Positions 7,436 to 13,290 of a DNA stretch of 23,842 bases are shown here, one piece after another. How positions within the stretch are numbered: position 1 is the stretch's first letter; each line of letters starts with the position of its first letter. The notes beneath the pieces are model-generated. The model saw only the letters and a list, made by a program, of their open reading frames with translations. It was not told the DNA's origin and did no database searches. This stretch comes from an uncultured Alphaproteobacteria bacterium (GTDB lineage Bacteria; Pseudomonadota; Alphaproteobacteria; RF32; CAG-239): assembly GCA_902464275.1 (NCBI GenBank), contig CABQIK010000020.1, forward strand, positions 1-23,842, in the 5' to 3' direction. The translations under genes were made by a program, and so were the position numbers.

Positions 7436-8290
7436 TTAAAAATTCCAATTTAGCACATCTCCCGTTTTAATTTCTATATTTTTTAACCCAATAAGTATTC
7501 CTAAAGGTGTTAAATCGATACTTGGTAAATTGGCATCTTTTGTAAATAATGATTTTAGATTAGGATCTAGTTGAGTAAGACTAGATTGAGCATTATTAAT
7601 ATTTTGATACTGTTTTTTTAATATATCTACCAAGGTCTGATCTACAATTTTGTACGGACGTCTTTTTATACAACCAATTTGGTCCAAATAATCAACATCT
7701 GAATATGTTGCAACATCAAGAACATAACTATGTACCAATATTTTCTTTATATATTTTTCATGCAGATCTGATATGTTTTTAACATCTATAACTTTTGTAA
7801 ACTTACGAACTAAATATGATAAAAAGTCTATTTGAACTTGATTCATTTTTGAAATCGTTTCAATTGCTTTATCTAATAAATAATTTCTAACAGAAGAGGC
7901 TTTTTCTAATCCTTTGTTTAACAGTAAATGTGTGAATTGCTCCAACTTATCTTCGCTTTTATATTTGGCATAATTTTTCTGTGCATCATAAATTGCTATC
8001 TGCATATCAGGTTCAGAAAGTCTTTCTTTTACCTTATGTAGTAAGTTTTCTTCTAATTGTGAAATTTTATTTATAAGATTATTATTTAGTTCTTCTGCTC
8101 GACTAATGGCCTCATCTTGTGCAATTTGTCTGAGAATAGGCATATTTTCCTTAAAAATTAATGACAATTCCGTGTGTAATTCTTCTTTATTAAAATTATC
8201 ATAATTATTTATAATATTAATGCTACCCTGTGCTTGATAATTAGTTGAATTATCTCCAGAGTATTGTTTTTGAATATCATCTTTTATCAT
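7436..8290 (-). CDS. Coiled-coil protein resembling the LPO_1073/Vpar_1526 family
   Basis: A 284-residue protein without signal peptide or clear membrane span. It opens with MIKDDIQKQYSGDNSTNYQA followed by a short beta-like QGSINIINNY (residues 21-30). A long amphipathic helix follows (about 35-95), then LSEPDMQIAIYDAQKNYAKY (91-110) and a helical domain to about 200. From memory this arrangement (GDNSxxxQA start, EPDxQ..xxDAQKxYA block) matches proteins annotated as LPO_1073/Vpar_1526 family, whose function is unknown; I could not search it. The start at 8290 overlaps the preceding small gene by 14 bases and avoids a longer frame lacking a good ribosome-binding site. It is the last gene of the dpnM-dpnA-dpnB operon and shares its N-terminal motif with the gene just upstream. 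Confidence 0.75.
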   Translation of the reverse strand: MIKDDIQKQYSGDNSTNYQAQGSINIINNYDNFNKEELHTELSLIFKENMPILRQIAQDEAISRAEELNNNLINKISQLEENLLHKVKERLSEPDMQIAIYDAQKNYAKYKSEDKLEQFTHLLLNKGLEKASSVRNYLLDKAIETISKMNQVQIDFLSYLVRKFTKVIDVKNISDLHEKYIKKILVHSYVLDVATYSDVDYLDQIGCIKRRPYKIVDQTLVDILKKQYQNINNAQSSLTQLDPNLKSLFTKDANLPSIDLTPLGILIGLKNIEIKTGDVLNWNF

Positions 8291-8342
8291 TCGCTTGTCC
8301 TGTGATATGTATATTACCATTAGCTTGATAATTAGTTGAATT
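8232..8342. repeat. Two direct copies of a 20-bp sequence
   Basis: GCTTGATAATTAGTTGAATT occurs identically at 8232-8251 and 8323-8342. On the minus strand both encode the motif N-S-T-N-Y-Q-A in two adjacent genes, so the shared motif reflects a recent duplication or gene conversion. Confidence 0.9.
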
Positions 8343-8468
8343 TTTTCCAGACTTTTGTATTTGTTTGCTCTGAATTTTTATGGCGATTAAAGATACAGGA
8401 ACAACAATAGAGAACAGAGCAATAATAACTTCGGTCCAATTTATATTATTCAAAATTTTATCTAACAT
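8277..8468 (-). CDS. Small membrane-anchored protein, 63 residues
   Basis: Family not recognised. A short N-terminal segment (MLDKILNNINW) leads into one hydrophobic span at about residues 13-31 (EVIIALFSIVVPVSLIAI). A basic stretch follows (KIQSKQIQK), then SGKNSTNYQANGNIHI (40-55), nearly the same motif as the N-terminus of the next gene (SGDNSTNYQAQGSINI). By the positive-inside rule the C-terminal motif probably faces the cytoplasm. GGGAG upstream supports the start. It lies 13 bases after the DpnII-type endonuclease gene and its stop overlaps the next gene's start, so it sits in the same operon. It may act as the membrane partner of the 284-residue protein; this is inference. Confidence 0.72.
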   Translation of the reverse strand: MLDKILNNINWTEVIIALFSIVVPVSLIAIKIQSKQIQKSGKNSTNYQANGNIHITGQANDKR

Positions 8469-8481
8469 ATTTTAGCTCCCT

Positions 8482-9378
8482 TTATTTCAACAATTTCTCT
8501 AAAATACCTTTTTGAATCATATCAAGGTTAATGATATAATCTGTTGTATTGAATGTGTCGCGTAACGGGCGTTGGGTTGTTTTCCAACCGTAGCCGTCGG
8601 TGACCCAAATAAATTGATGTCCGTCTCTTGTCCACTGATGATAGATATCAGCGTATTCTCCAGCTGTCGATTTTAACTTGGAACCACCGCCACCATAAAA
8701 GTTCGTTTCAATCAAATACAGCTTCTTAGGAGTATTGATAGCAAAATCTATTCTCTTTGAAGATTTTGTTACTGTGATATTTTTGCCCCATTTTGCTTTG
8801 ATTTTATCAGCTGTTGCTTGAGCAATGTATTCATATCCGTTTCGTTCGCAAATATCTTTTACAAAGAATTCAACTAAATTCTCCATTGATGTACCGCTAC
8901 GATTTTTGCGACCATTGGAATCAAGACCAACCTCAACACCGATGAAGTAATCTGGAATTGATTTGATGCTACGATCGGAAATGAGCTTCAAAAATCCACT
9001 TTCTTTCAAGAACAAAACACCATCCTTGGCTGGCATTGATTTTGAAAAATCAAATCTTCTAGCGTTAAAGTTGTTTGGAGTAACCAGCAAGCTGATTTTC
9101 TTTTCTCTTTCTGCCAATAATGCAGGAACAATGCCAATAATTTGTGGATAATCTATTAACAATGCCAACGCTTCTTCCTCAATATTCTCTTTACCAACCA
9201 AAGTATTTAATAAATTTAATGAGCGTTCAACTTCGCGATAATTATGGATTACCTTTTTCCAGTTAACAAAATAATCCCATGACTTGATTGTTTCTTTTAA
9301 TGTGGCAATCAAATATGAAAAAACTTCATCATCGTTGTTGCAATTCAAAATGTTTTTGAAAACTGGATTATTTTTCAT
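8482..9378 (-). CDS. dpnB: Type II restriction endonuclease, DpnII/MboI family (GATC)
   Basis: A 298-residue homologue of the pneumococcal DpnII endonuclease, which cuts unmethylated GATC. It keeps the hallmark blocks: the WDYFVNWKKV/LLNTLVGKENIEE N-terminal helices, FDFSKSM near 109-115, GVEVGLDSNGRKNRSGTSME (147-166), and the PD-(D/E)xK-type core around D211 (RIDFAI) and E224 (LYLIETNFYGGGGSKL, 220-235), ending with FIWVTDGYGWKTTQRPLR (257-273). No residue loss suggests inactivation. Its ATG overlaps the stop of dpnA by 4 bases, so the nuclease is translated after both methylases. The gene is A+T richer than the chromosomal neighbours, fitting horizontal acquisition. Recognition of GATC follows from the family and the accompanying methylases, not from direct proof. 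Confidence 0.95.
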   Translation of the reverse strand: MKNNPVFKNILNCNNDDEVFSYLIATLKETIKSWDYFVNWKKVIHNYREVERSLNLLNTLVGKENIEEEALALLIDYPQIIGIVPALLAEREKKISLLVTPNNFNARRFDFSKSMPAKDGVLFLKESGFLKLISDRSIKSIPDYFIGVEVGLDSNGRKNRSGTSMENLVEFFVKDICERNGYEYIAQATADKIKAKWGKNITVTKSSKRIDFAINTPKKLYLIETNFYGGGGSKLKSTAGEYADIYHQWTRDGHQFIWVTDGYGWKTTQRPLRDTFNTTDYIINLDMIQKGILEKLLK

Positions 9379-10160
9379 TCCTTATTCTCCTTATGTTGAT
9401 ATGCATCAAAAATTCTTTTATCTGCCAGCACGATAAATTCCGGATTTTTTTCAATTCCGATAAATTGCCGTCCTAATTTCATAGCGGCCACTCCGGTTGT
9501 ACCACTTCCCATAAACGGATCCAAAATCAGATCATTTTCCTTCGTTGAAGCAAGAATGATACGCTCCAACAACTCCAAAGGCTTTTGAGTCGGGTGTTTC
9601 CCAAAAACTTTTTCCTTTGGTGTTGTTGTACCGATAGACCAAACACTCCTCATTTGTGCATGCGGCTTTTTAATAAAGTCCTTCGGGAAATCTCCGTCTT
9701 TCATTGCATTATAATTAAAATAATGCCGTGCCTTTTTATCTTTTCTAGCCCAAATCAATGTTTCATGACTAGCAGTAAAATAACGGCAAGACATATTCGG
9801 GCTGGCATTAGGCTTAAACCAAGAAATATCATTTAAAATATGATAACCTAGCAACTGCATAGCAAAACCGCATTGAAAAATGCTGTGATAGGTTCCGGAT
9901 ACCCATAATGTACCATTCGGTTTCAAAACACGCTTACAGGCTGATAGCCATTTCTTGTGAAATTTAAAATCTTCTTTGAAACCTTTGCTTTCATCCCAAT
10001 CACCTTTATTAACAGAAACAACATGTCCGTTTTGACAACTGATACCACCATTAGAAAGCATATAAGGAGGGTCAGCAAAAATCATATCAAAAGTATTTTC
10101 AGGAAAATCTTTTAATTTCTTAATACAATCGGCACAATATAAATTATAAATCTCTTTCAT
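9375..10160 (-). CDS. dpnA: Adenine-specific DNA methyltransferase, DpnA type
   Basis: A 261-residue beta-class N6-adenine methyltransferase. Catalytic motif IV, DPPY, comes first (residues 30-33, FADPPYMLSNGG) and the S-adenosylmethionine motif FMGSG (216-220) last, the beta-class order. HPTQKP (189-194) is also typical. In the pneumococcal DpnII system the second methylase DpnA methylates GATC, including single-stranded DNA, protecting incoming transforming DNA; the gene position between dpnM and dpnB is the same here. I prefer the ATG at 10160, 2 bases after the dpnM stop; a TTG at 10166 overlapping that stop would add two residues. Neither start has a strong ribosome-binding site, so translation is probably coupled to dpnM. 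The 3' end overlaps dpnB by 4 bases (ATGA). Confidence 0.95.
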   Translation of the reverse strand: MKEIYNLYCADCIKKLKDFPENTFDMIFADPPYMLSNGGISCQNGHVVSVNKGDWDESKGFKEDFKFHKKWLSACKRVLKPNGTLWVSGTYHSIFQCGFAMQLLGYHILNDISWFKPNASPNMSCRYFTASHETLIWARKDKKARHYFNYNAMKDGDFPKDFIKKPHAQMRSVWSIGTTTPKEKVFGKHPTQKPLELLERIILASTKENDLILDPFMGSGTTGVAAMKLGRQFIGIEKNPEFIVLADKRIFDAYQHKENKE

Positions 10161-10162
10161 TT

Positions 10163-11098
10163 TCAATAGTTCGTAATTAAAAGTTCTCTTACACCATAGC
10201 GACCATTAGGGTCGGCATTAATCATTCTCTTTGCCCAAATTCTATGAATCTTATAATCACGATATAAACTATCAAAGAACATGTCTTTAGGATTGTAGTT
10301 GGTTGGGTCGGAATTGCTGAGCATTTGTAATGCCCCTAATTCGTTGGTCTTAGCAAAAACATCTTTCAAACGTCTTTGTTCATTGTCATCAAAATCGCCA
10401 ACAGCGTAAGAATTGAATGAACTGGCGTTAACCGGCCGATACGGTGGGTCATAATAAATGAAAGTATCCGAAGTTACATAGTCTAATGCAGAAGTAAAAT
10501 CCGTTTGCAAAATCGTTGCACATTGCAAAGCTTTTGATACTTCCCTTAGATTACTCTCATCCAAAATTCGCGGATTCTTATATTTCCCGACTGGAACGTT
10601 AAACAGCCCCTTTGAATTAACCCTAAACAAACCATTGAAGCAAGTCCGATTTAAGCAGACGGTTAAAGCCGCACGCCTGATAAAATCAGTTGTGTACTTA
10701 TTAGTATCCACGCTTTTATCAAATTGATTATACTCATCGCGATTAGCGTAGTAGAATACTGTTTTATCCTGAGCATTGTTATAGGCTTGTTGTAAAACTG
10801 ATAACTCAGCAATCAAGTCTTCAACGTTATTTTTAATCACGTTGTAAAGCATAACCAACTCTGGATTAACATCAAACAGATAAGCATCCTCAAAATTATA
10901 GTTATTTGCCAGTTCAAAGAAAACAGCGCCACTACCTACAAATGGCTCAATATAACGCTTCATTGTACCGAATTTTAACTTTGTAGGTAAATGCTCTGTG
11001 ATTTGTGGCAAAAGCATACCTTTGCCACCGGCCCACTTTAAAACGGGCTTTGCTTGAAATTCTAAATCGTCTTCATTTAAAATTAATGCGTGATTCAT
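10163..11098 (-). CDS. dpnM: DNA adenine methylase, DpnM/Dam family (GATC)
   Basis: A 311-residue alpha-class N6-adenine methyltransferase of the Dam/DpnM/EcoRV type. Motif X is KWAGGKG (residues 21-27), motif I is PFVGSGAVFFEL (52-63), and motif IV is YYDPPYRP (215-222). The central target-recognition region contains CLNRTCFNGLFRVNSKGLFN, a strong Dam/DpnM signature. The enzyme should methylate the adenine of GATC in duplex DNA, protecting the host from the nuclease two genes downstream. AGGAT precedes the ATG, and a TTGCTA-17-TATACT promoter lies at 11121-11149. It is the first gene of the operon, and the methylase-before-nuclease order fits safe establishment in a new host. The gene is divergent from an unknown gene starting at 11222. 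Confidence 0.96.
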   Translation of the reverse strand: MNHALILNEDDLEFQAKPVLKWAGGKGMLLPQITEHLPTKLKFGTMKRYIEPFVGSGAVFFELANNYNFEDAYLFDVNPELVMLYNVIKNNVEDLIAELSVLQQAYNNAQDKTVFYYANRDEYNQFDKSVDTNKYTTDFIRRAALTVCLNRTCFNGLFRVNSKGLFNVPVGKYKNPRILDESNLREVSKALQCATILQTDFTSALDYVTSDTFIYYDPPYRPVNASSFNSYAVGDFDDNEQRRLKDVFAKTNELGALQMLSNSDPTNYNPKDMFFDSLYRDYKIHRIWAKRMINADPNGRYGVRELLITNY

Positions 11099-11120
11099 TT
11101 TGTATCCTAGGTCAGAAGAG

Positions 11121-11149
11121 AGTATAGGCTGATTTAAAAATTATAGCAA
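11121..11149 (-). promoter_or_regulatory. Promoter of the dpnM operon
   Basis: On the minus strand: -35 TTGCTA (11144-11149), exactly 17 bases, -10 TATACT (11121-11126). It lies 23 bases before the dpnM start codon. Confidence 0.65.
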
Positions 11150-11164
11150 GTAAAATAATTTTTA

Positions 11165-11193
11165 TTGTAAAGATATTTGCTACATAATATAAT
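11165..11193 (+). promoter_or_regulatory. Promoter of the gene at 11222
   Basis: -35 TTGTAA (11165-11170), 17-base spacer, perfect -10 TATAAT (11188-11193). It is back to back with the dpnM promoter, with only 15 bases between them, so the two could be co-regulated. Confidence 0.7.
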
Positions 11194-11221
11194 CTGCACG
11201 TTAAAAATAATGAGGTATTAT

Positions 11222-11752
11222 ATGGCAGAACATAATGTAGAATGCAATTTTAGTAATTTAGGAACTCCAAATGCAGTCAGGATGAGGGTCGTTAATAAGT
11301 TTTCTGAAGAAGAAAAAGGCTCTGGAAAAAACGATTTGGCAAGTAGATACACCTATTATGTTGAAACTCTCAATAATGGTGATAGAATTTATTTAAGAAG
11401 GCCTGCCTTTTTGCATAATGGTTTCGATTTTTGTGTTTGTGTTGAAAATGTAAATTTTTCAACGTCTAAAAGAAAAAGGAACGCCCCCTCACATGAAGAT
11501 ATTTTAACTGACATAAAAATAAAGAAAAATGCTGAATCGACATTGTATTCAACGTTATATGCTTACATTGAAAAAATATACCAATGCCAAGAGGTTTCTA
11601 ATGCAGAATTATTGGCTTTAAACTTTACTTCTGGTTTATTTACAGCAGAATTGATTGTAAAAACTTTGAAATGGCTATTTATTGAACAAGATATACGCTA
11701 TTGGAACTATTCTGGAAGAGATATGCTATTTAGTGGCATTCCTGTCGTCTAA
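11222..11752 (+). CDS. Unknown 176-residue protein divergent from the DpnII operon
   Basis: Not recognised. The start MAEHNVECNF is preferred to an upstream in-frame ATG because GAGG lies 9 bases ahead of it and the longer version would begin inside the promoter. The product is soluble, with an N-terminal beta-looking part (VRMRVVNKF, RYTYYVETL, DRIYLRRP, FDFCVCVENVNF), a basic patch KRKRN near residue 82, and a helical second half rich in Leu and Ala (about 95-165). It lacks helix-turn-helix or enzyme motifs I can name. It shares a bidirectional promoter region with dpnM and lies inside the inverted repeats, so it belongs to the accessory module. Controller protein, antirestriction or a separate defence role are all possible; none is supported. 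Its last 27 bases overlap a convergent small gene. Confidence 0.7.
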   Translation: MAEHNVECNFSNLGTPNAVRMRVVNKFSEEEKGSGKNDLASRYTYYVETLNNGDRIYLRRPAFLHNGFDFCVCVENVNFSTSKRKRNAPSHEDILTDIKIKKNAESTLYSTLYAYIEKIYQCQEVSNAELLALNFTSGLFTAELIVKTLKWLFIEQDIRYWNYSGRDMLFSGIPVV

Positions 11753-11899
11753 ATTATTATTATCGTCTATTTCCATCTTTTCCTTTTGATATGTGGGTTG
11801 TTGCCGTCTTATGCGTTGTTCAATGATTTCCCTCATTTCTAAATAGTTTAATAAATCCGGCATAATTATATGAACCAGTTTTTCTGTTTGTTCAGACAT
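11726..11899 (-). CDS. Small unknown charged protein, 57 residues
   Basis: A short minus-strand gene: ATG complementary to 11897-11899, TAG at 11726-11728, with GGAG placed 6 bases before the start. The product begins MSEQTEKLVHIIMPDLLNYL and continues as a mostly helical, highly charged chain (about residues 15-45: EMREIIEQRIRRQQ, YQKEKMEIDD). It lacks Cys and membrane segments. It runs convergently into, and overlaps by 27 bases, the end of the unknown 176-residue gene. The size, charge and overlap are what one sees for small regulators or antitoxins, but no family match can be claimed. It lies inside the inverted repeats of the accessory module. Confidence 0.5.
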   Translation of the reverse strand: MSEQTEKLVHIIMPDLLNYLEMREIIEQRIRRQQPTYQKEKMEIDDNNNLDDRNATK

Positions 11900-12247
11900 T
11901 AGGGTCTCCGTATTCTTATGATACAGATTGTGATAGCGCTTGGAATGTCAAAAAGTCAACTAAAAAATTTTTCATTCAGAATCAATGTGTTGTTTTTGCG
12001 TTTCACAACCATAGGTCAACCCCACCTTGTTGGATTTGAACTGGTGACGGCAATGTGAAAATATATCTGTTTTAATATGTTATACGCAACGATCGCTTAA
12101 AATTTCAATTTGCTAAAAGGTATGCTTTTTTGCCAAGGTATACTTTTAGGAGTTTACAATTTTTCATATACGGAAACTCTGACCGCTTCGTATCATCTGA
12201 AAAATCATCATTAACTAATTGAAAAATATAATTAAATTATTTTGGGT
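11900..12247. other. Gene-free, A+T-rich stretch at the right edge of the accessory module
   Basis: No credible open frame is present on either strand. It contains an A+T-rich direct repeat partner (11959-11992, compare 7390-7421), the right inverted-repeat copy (12001-12046) and one GATC site near 12089. The likely module boundary lies here. Confidence 0.5.
12001..12046 (+). repeat. Right copy of 46-bp imperfect inverted repeat
   Basis: It matches the reverse complement of 7343-7388 at 37 of 46 positions. Read on the minus strand it contains GTTCAAATCC, the same ten bases as the T loop of the tRNA-Pro gene about 250 bases away, so a tRNA-derived attachment site is conceivable. Confidence 0.75.
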
Positions 12248-12283
12248 AAAAAAATAACATAGAAGGTATACACTTTCTATGTT
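12248..12283 (-). terminator. Terminator of tRNA-Pro
   Basis: AACATAGAA (12256-12264) and TTCTATGTT (12275-12283) form a 9-bp stem. On the minus strand it is followed by a T run (the A run at 12248-12254). Confidence 0.9.
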
Positions 12284-12290
12284 ATGTAAT

Positions 12291-12367
12291 TGGTCGGGAC
12301 TATAGGATTTGAACCTACGACATCTTGCTCCCAAAGCAAGCGCTCTACCAGGCTGAGCTAAGTCCCG
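12291..12367 (-). tRNA. tRNA-Pro, anticodon TGG
   Basis: Read on the minus strand: acceptor stem CGGGACT pairs with AGTCCCG, discriminator A plus encoded CCA, D arm TAGCTCAGCCTGGTAGAGC, anticodon stem CTTGC/GCAAG around TTTGGGA giving TGG, and T arm with GTTCAAATCC. It reads CCN proline codons, mainly CCA and CCG. Confidence 0.97.
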
Positions 12368-12404
12368 TTAAAATATTTTATCTTTTATAATAATTTAGGT
12401 GGTC

Positions 12405-12445
12405 GCAAGATGTCTACGACATCTTTCTTGCTCCGTAAAGCTCGC
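12405..12445 (-). other. Possible tRNA-Pro gene fragment
   Basis: CTACGACATCTT at 12414-12425 is identical to 12315-12326 inside tRNA-Pro. The similarity continues through TTGCTCC after a 4-base insertion. It is preceded by GCAAGATGTC, making the palindrome AAGATGTC-TAC-GACATCTT. It looks like a short rearranged duplicate of the tRNA. Confidence 0.4.
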
Positions 12446-12571
12446 TTTTTTCAAAAAAAGCTTGCTAACTGCGCTTCGGTCAAAGAAACAATGTCAAGCA
12501 TTACTTCAATAAGCAACAACATACACGCTTTATGCTTAAATGCAAGAGTTTTTTGTTAAACTTTTTTAAGT

Positions 12572-13195
12572 TTATAGCCAAATTACATATTGCACACAGC
12601 CTTTTTCATTGCAGTGATTGCACATATTGTCAATTTTATTCAAATCAAGATACCTCAGGCAATTTTGTTGAGAAGTACAATAAGCATCTCCGTATAATAA
12701 TCCTTGATATTCAACATCTTTATTGGCGTCATTAAATTCTTTTTGCATGCCAACATAATATATATTAGCGGCGTTTTCTTTAGCGGCAATCGCAATGTTG
12801 CGGCATATTTCCGCACCTTGTGCCGAGGGAGGGACACGGAATCCTATGCCGCCGAAAGGCTCTTGTGGCGCTTGAAAATTATAGTAATATACCCAACTAT
12901 CACCTTTAAACCATTTGTCTTGTAATAGATTATTGCGGATATATTCTATGCCATCAGGTAATAAGTTCATTTTGTATAAAATAGTGCCATAATAGGTAAG
13001 TTCCTCTGTGTGTTGCAATTTGTCTTTAATTGAGAGCACGTTATTTATCAACATGTTAACCGCCTGAGCGTGCTGATTTAGCTTGTACTTCATCATTGCC
13101 TTGGAATAACCGCTAATAGCCCCGACGCTCAGCACCCCGATAATTGCTAATACGCCCAACATCTCCACCATTGAACGACCATTTTCTGATTTCAT
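12572..13195 (-). CDS. Type IV prepilin-like protein 1
   Basis: A 207-residue prepilin or pseudopilin. The six-residue leader MKSENG ends at Gly6, the expected prepilin-peptidase cleavage site, with Glu at +5 (G|RSMVE). The hydrophobic assembly helix follows (MLGVLAIIGVLSVGAISGYS, about residues 10-30), then an amphipathic extension (KYKLNQHAQAVNMLINNVL). The variable globular domain ends in a Cys-bearing region: YCTSQQNCLRYLDLNKIDNMCNHC (split: about 170-193), followed by one more Cys, probably disulfide-bonded outside the cell. GAGGAG lies 9 bases before the ATG but inside a stable hairpin. It follows the C26 gene on the same strand and is a paralogue of the two prepilins at 21.8-23.3 kb. 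No secretion ATPase or pilus assembly genes are in the window, so pilus versus pseudopilus cannot be decided. Confidence 0.9.
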   Translation of the reverse strand: MKSENGRSMVEMLGVLAIIGVLSVGAISGYSKAMMKYKLNQHAQAVNMLINNVLSIKDKLQHTEELTYYGTILYKMNLLPDGIEYIRNNLLQDKWFKGDSWVYYYNFQAPQEPFGGIGFRVPPSAQGAEICRNIAIAAKENAANIYYVGMQKEFNDANKDVEYQGLLYGDAYCTSQQNCLRYLDLNKIDNMCNHCNEKGCVQYVIWL

Positions 13196-13203
13196 AATAA
13201 AAA

Positions 13204-13287
13204 TCTCCTCAAAAAGTTAGTTTTGAGAAGATTTTAGCTCGCGTTTTTTTTTTGCAATATTTACGAGTCCGTGCTGTGTATAAGTTG
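13204..13287 (-). promoter_or_regulatory. Shared pilin 5' control module, copy 1
   Basis: Proximal part: TCTCCTCAAAA (13204-13214) and TTTTGAGAAGA (13221-13231) form an 11-bp hairpin in the RNA that includes the Shine-Dalgarno GAGGAG (13205-13210), with one G-U pair. Distal part (13232-13287): a block with a long A tract and TTATACACA (13275-13283), nearly identical before prepilin 2 and similar before prepilin 3. It reaches to within a few bases of the C26 stop codon. Confidence 0.75.
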
Positions 13288-13290
13288 TGC

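Noticed and set aside
12001..12046. Degenerate tRNA gene at the right inverted repeat
   Set aside because: Only the T-loop-like GTTCAAATCC is present; the flanking bases do not form a T stem, and no acceptor or anticodon arm can be drawn.
13232..13287. Sigma-54 promoter before the prepilins
   Set aside because: A TTGCA is present, but the matching GG at the required distance (GG-N10-GC) is not.
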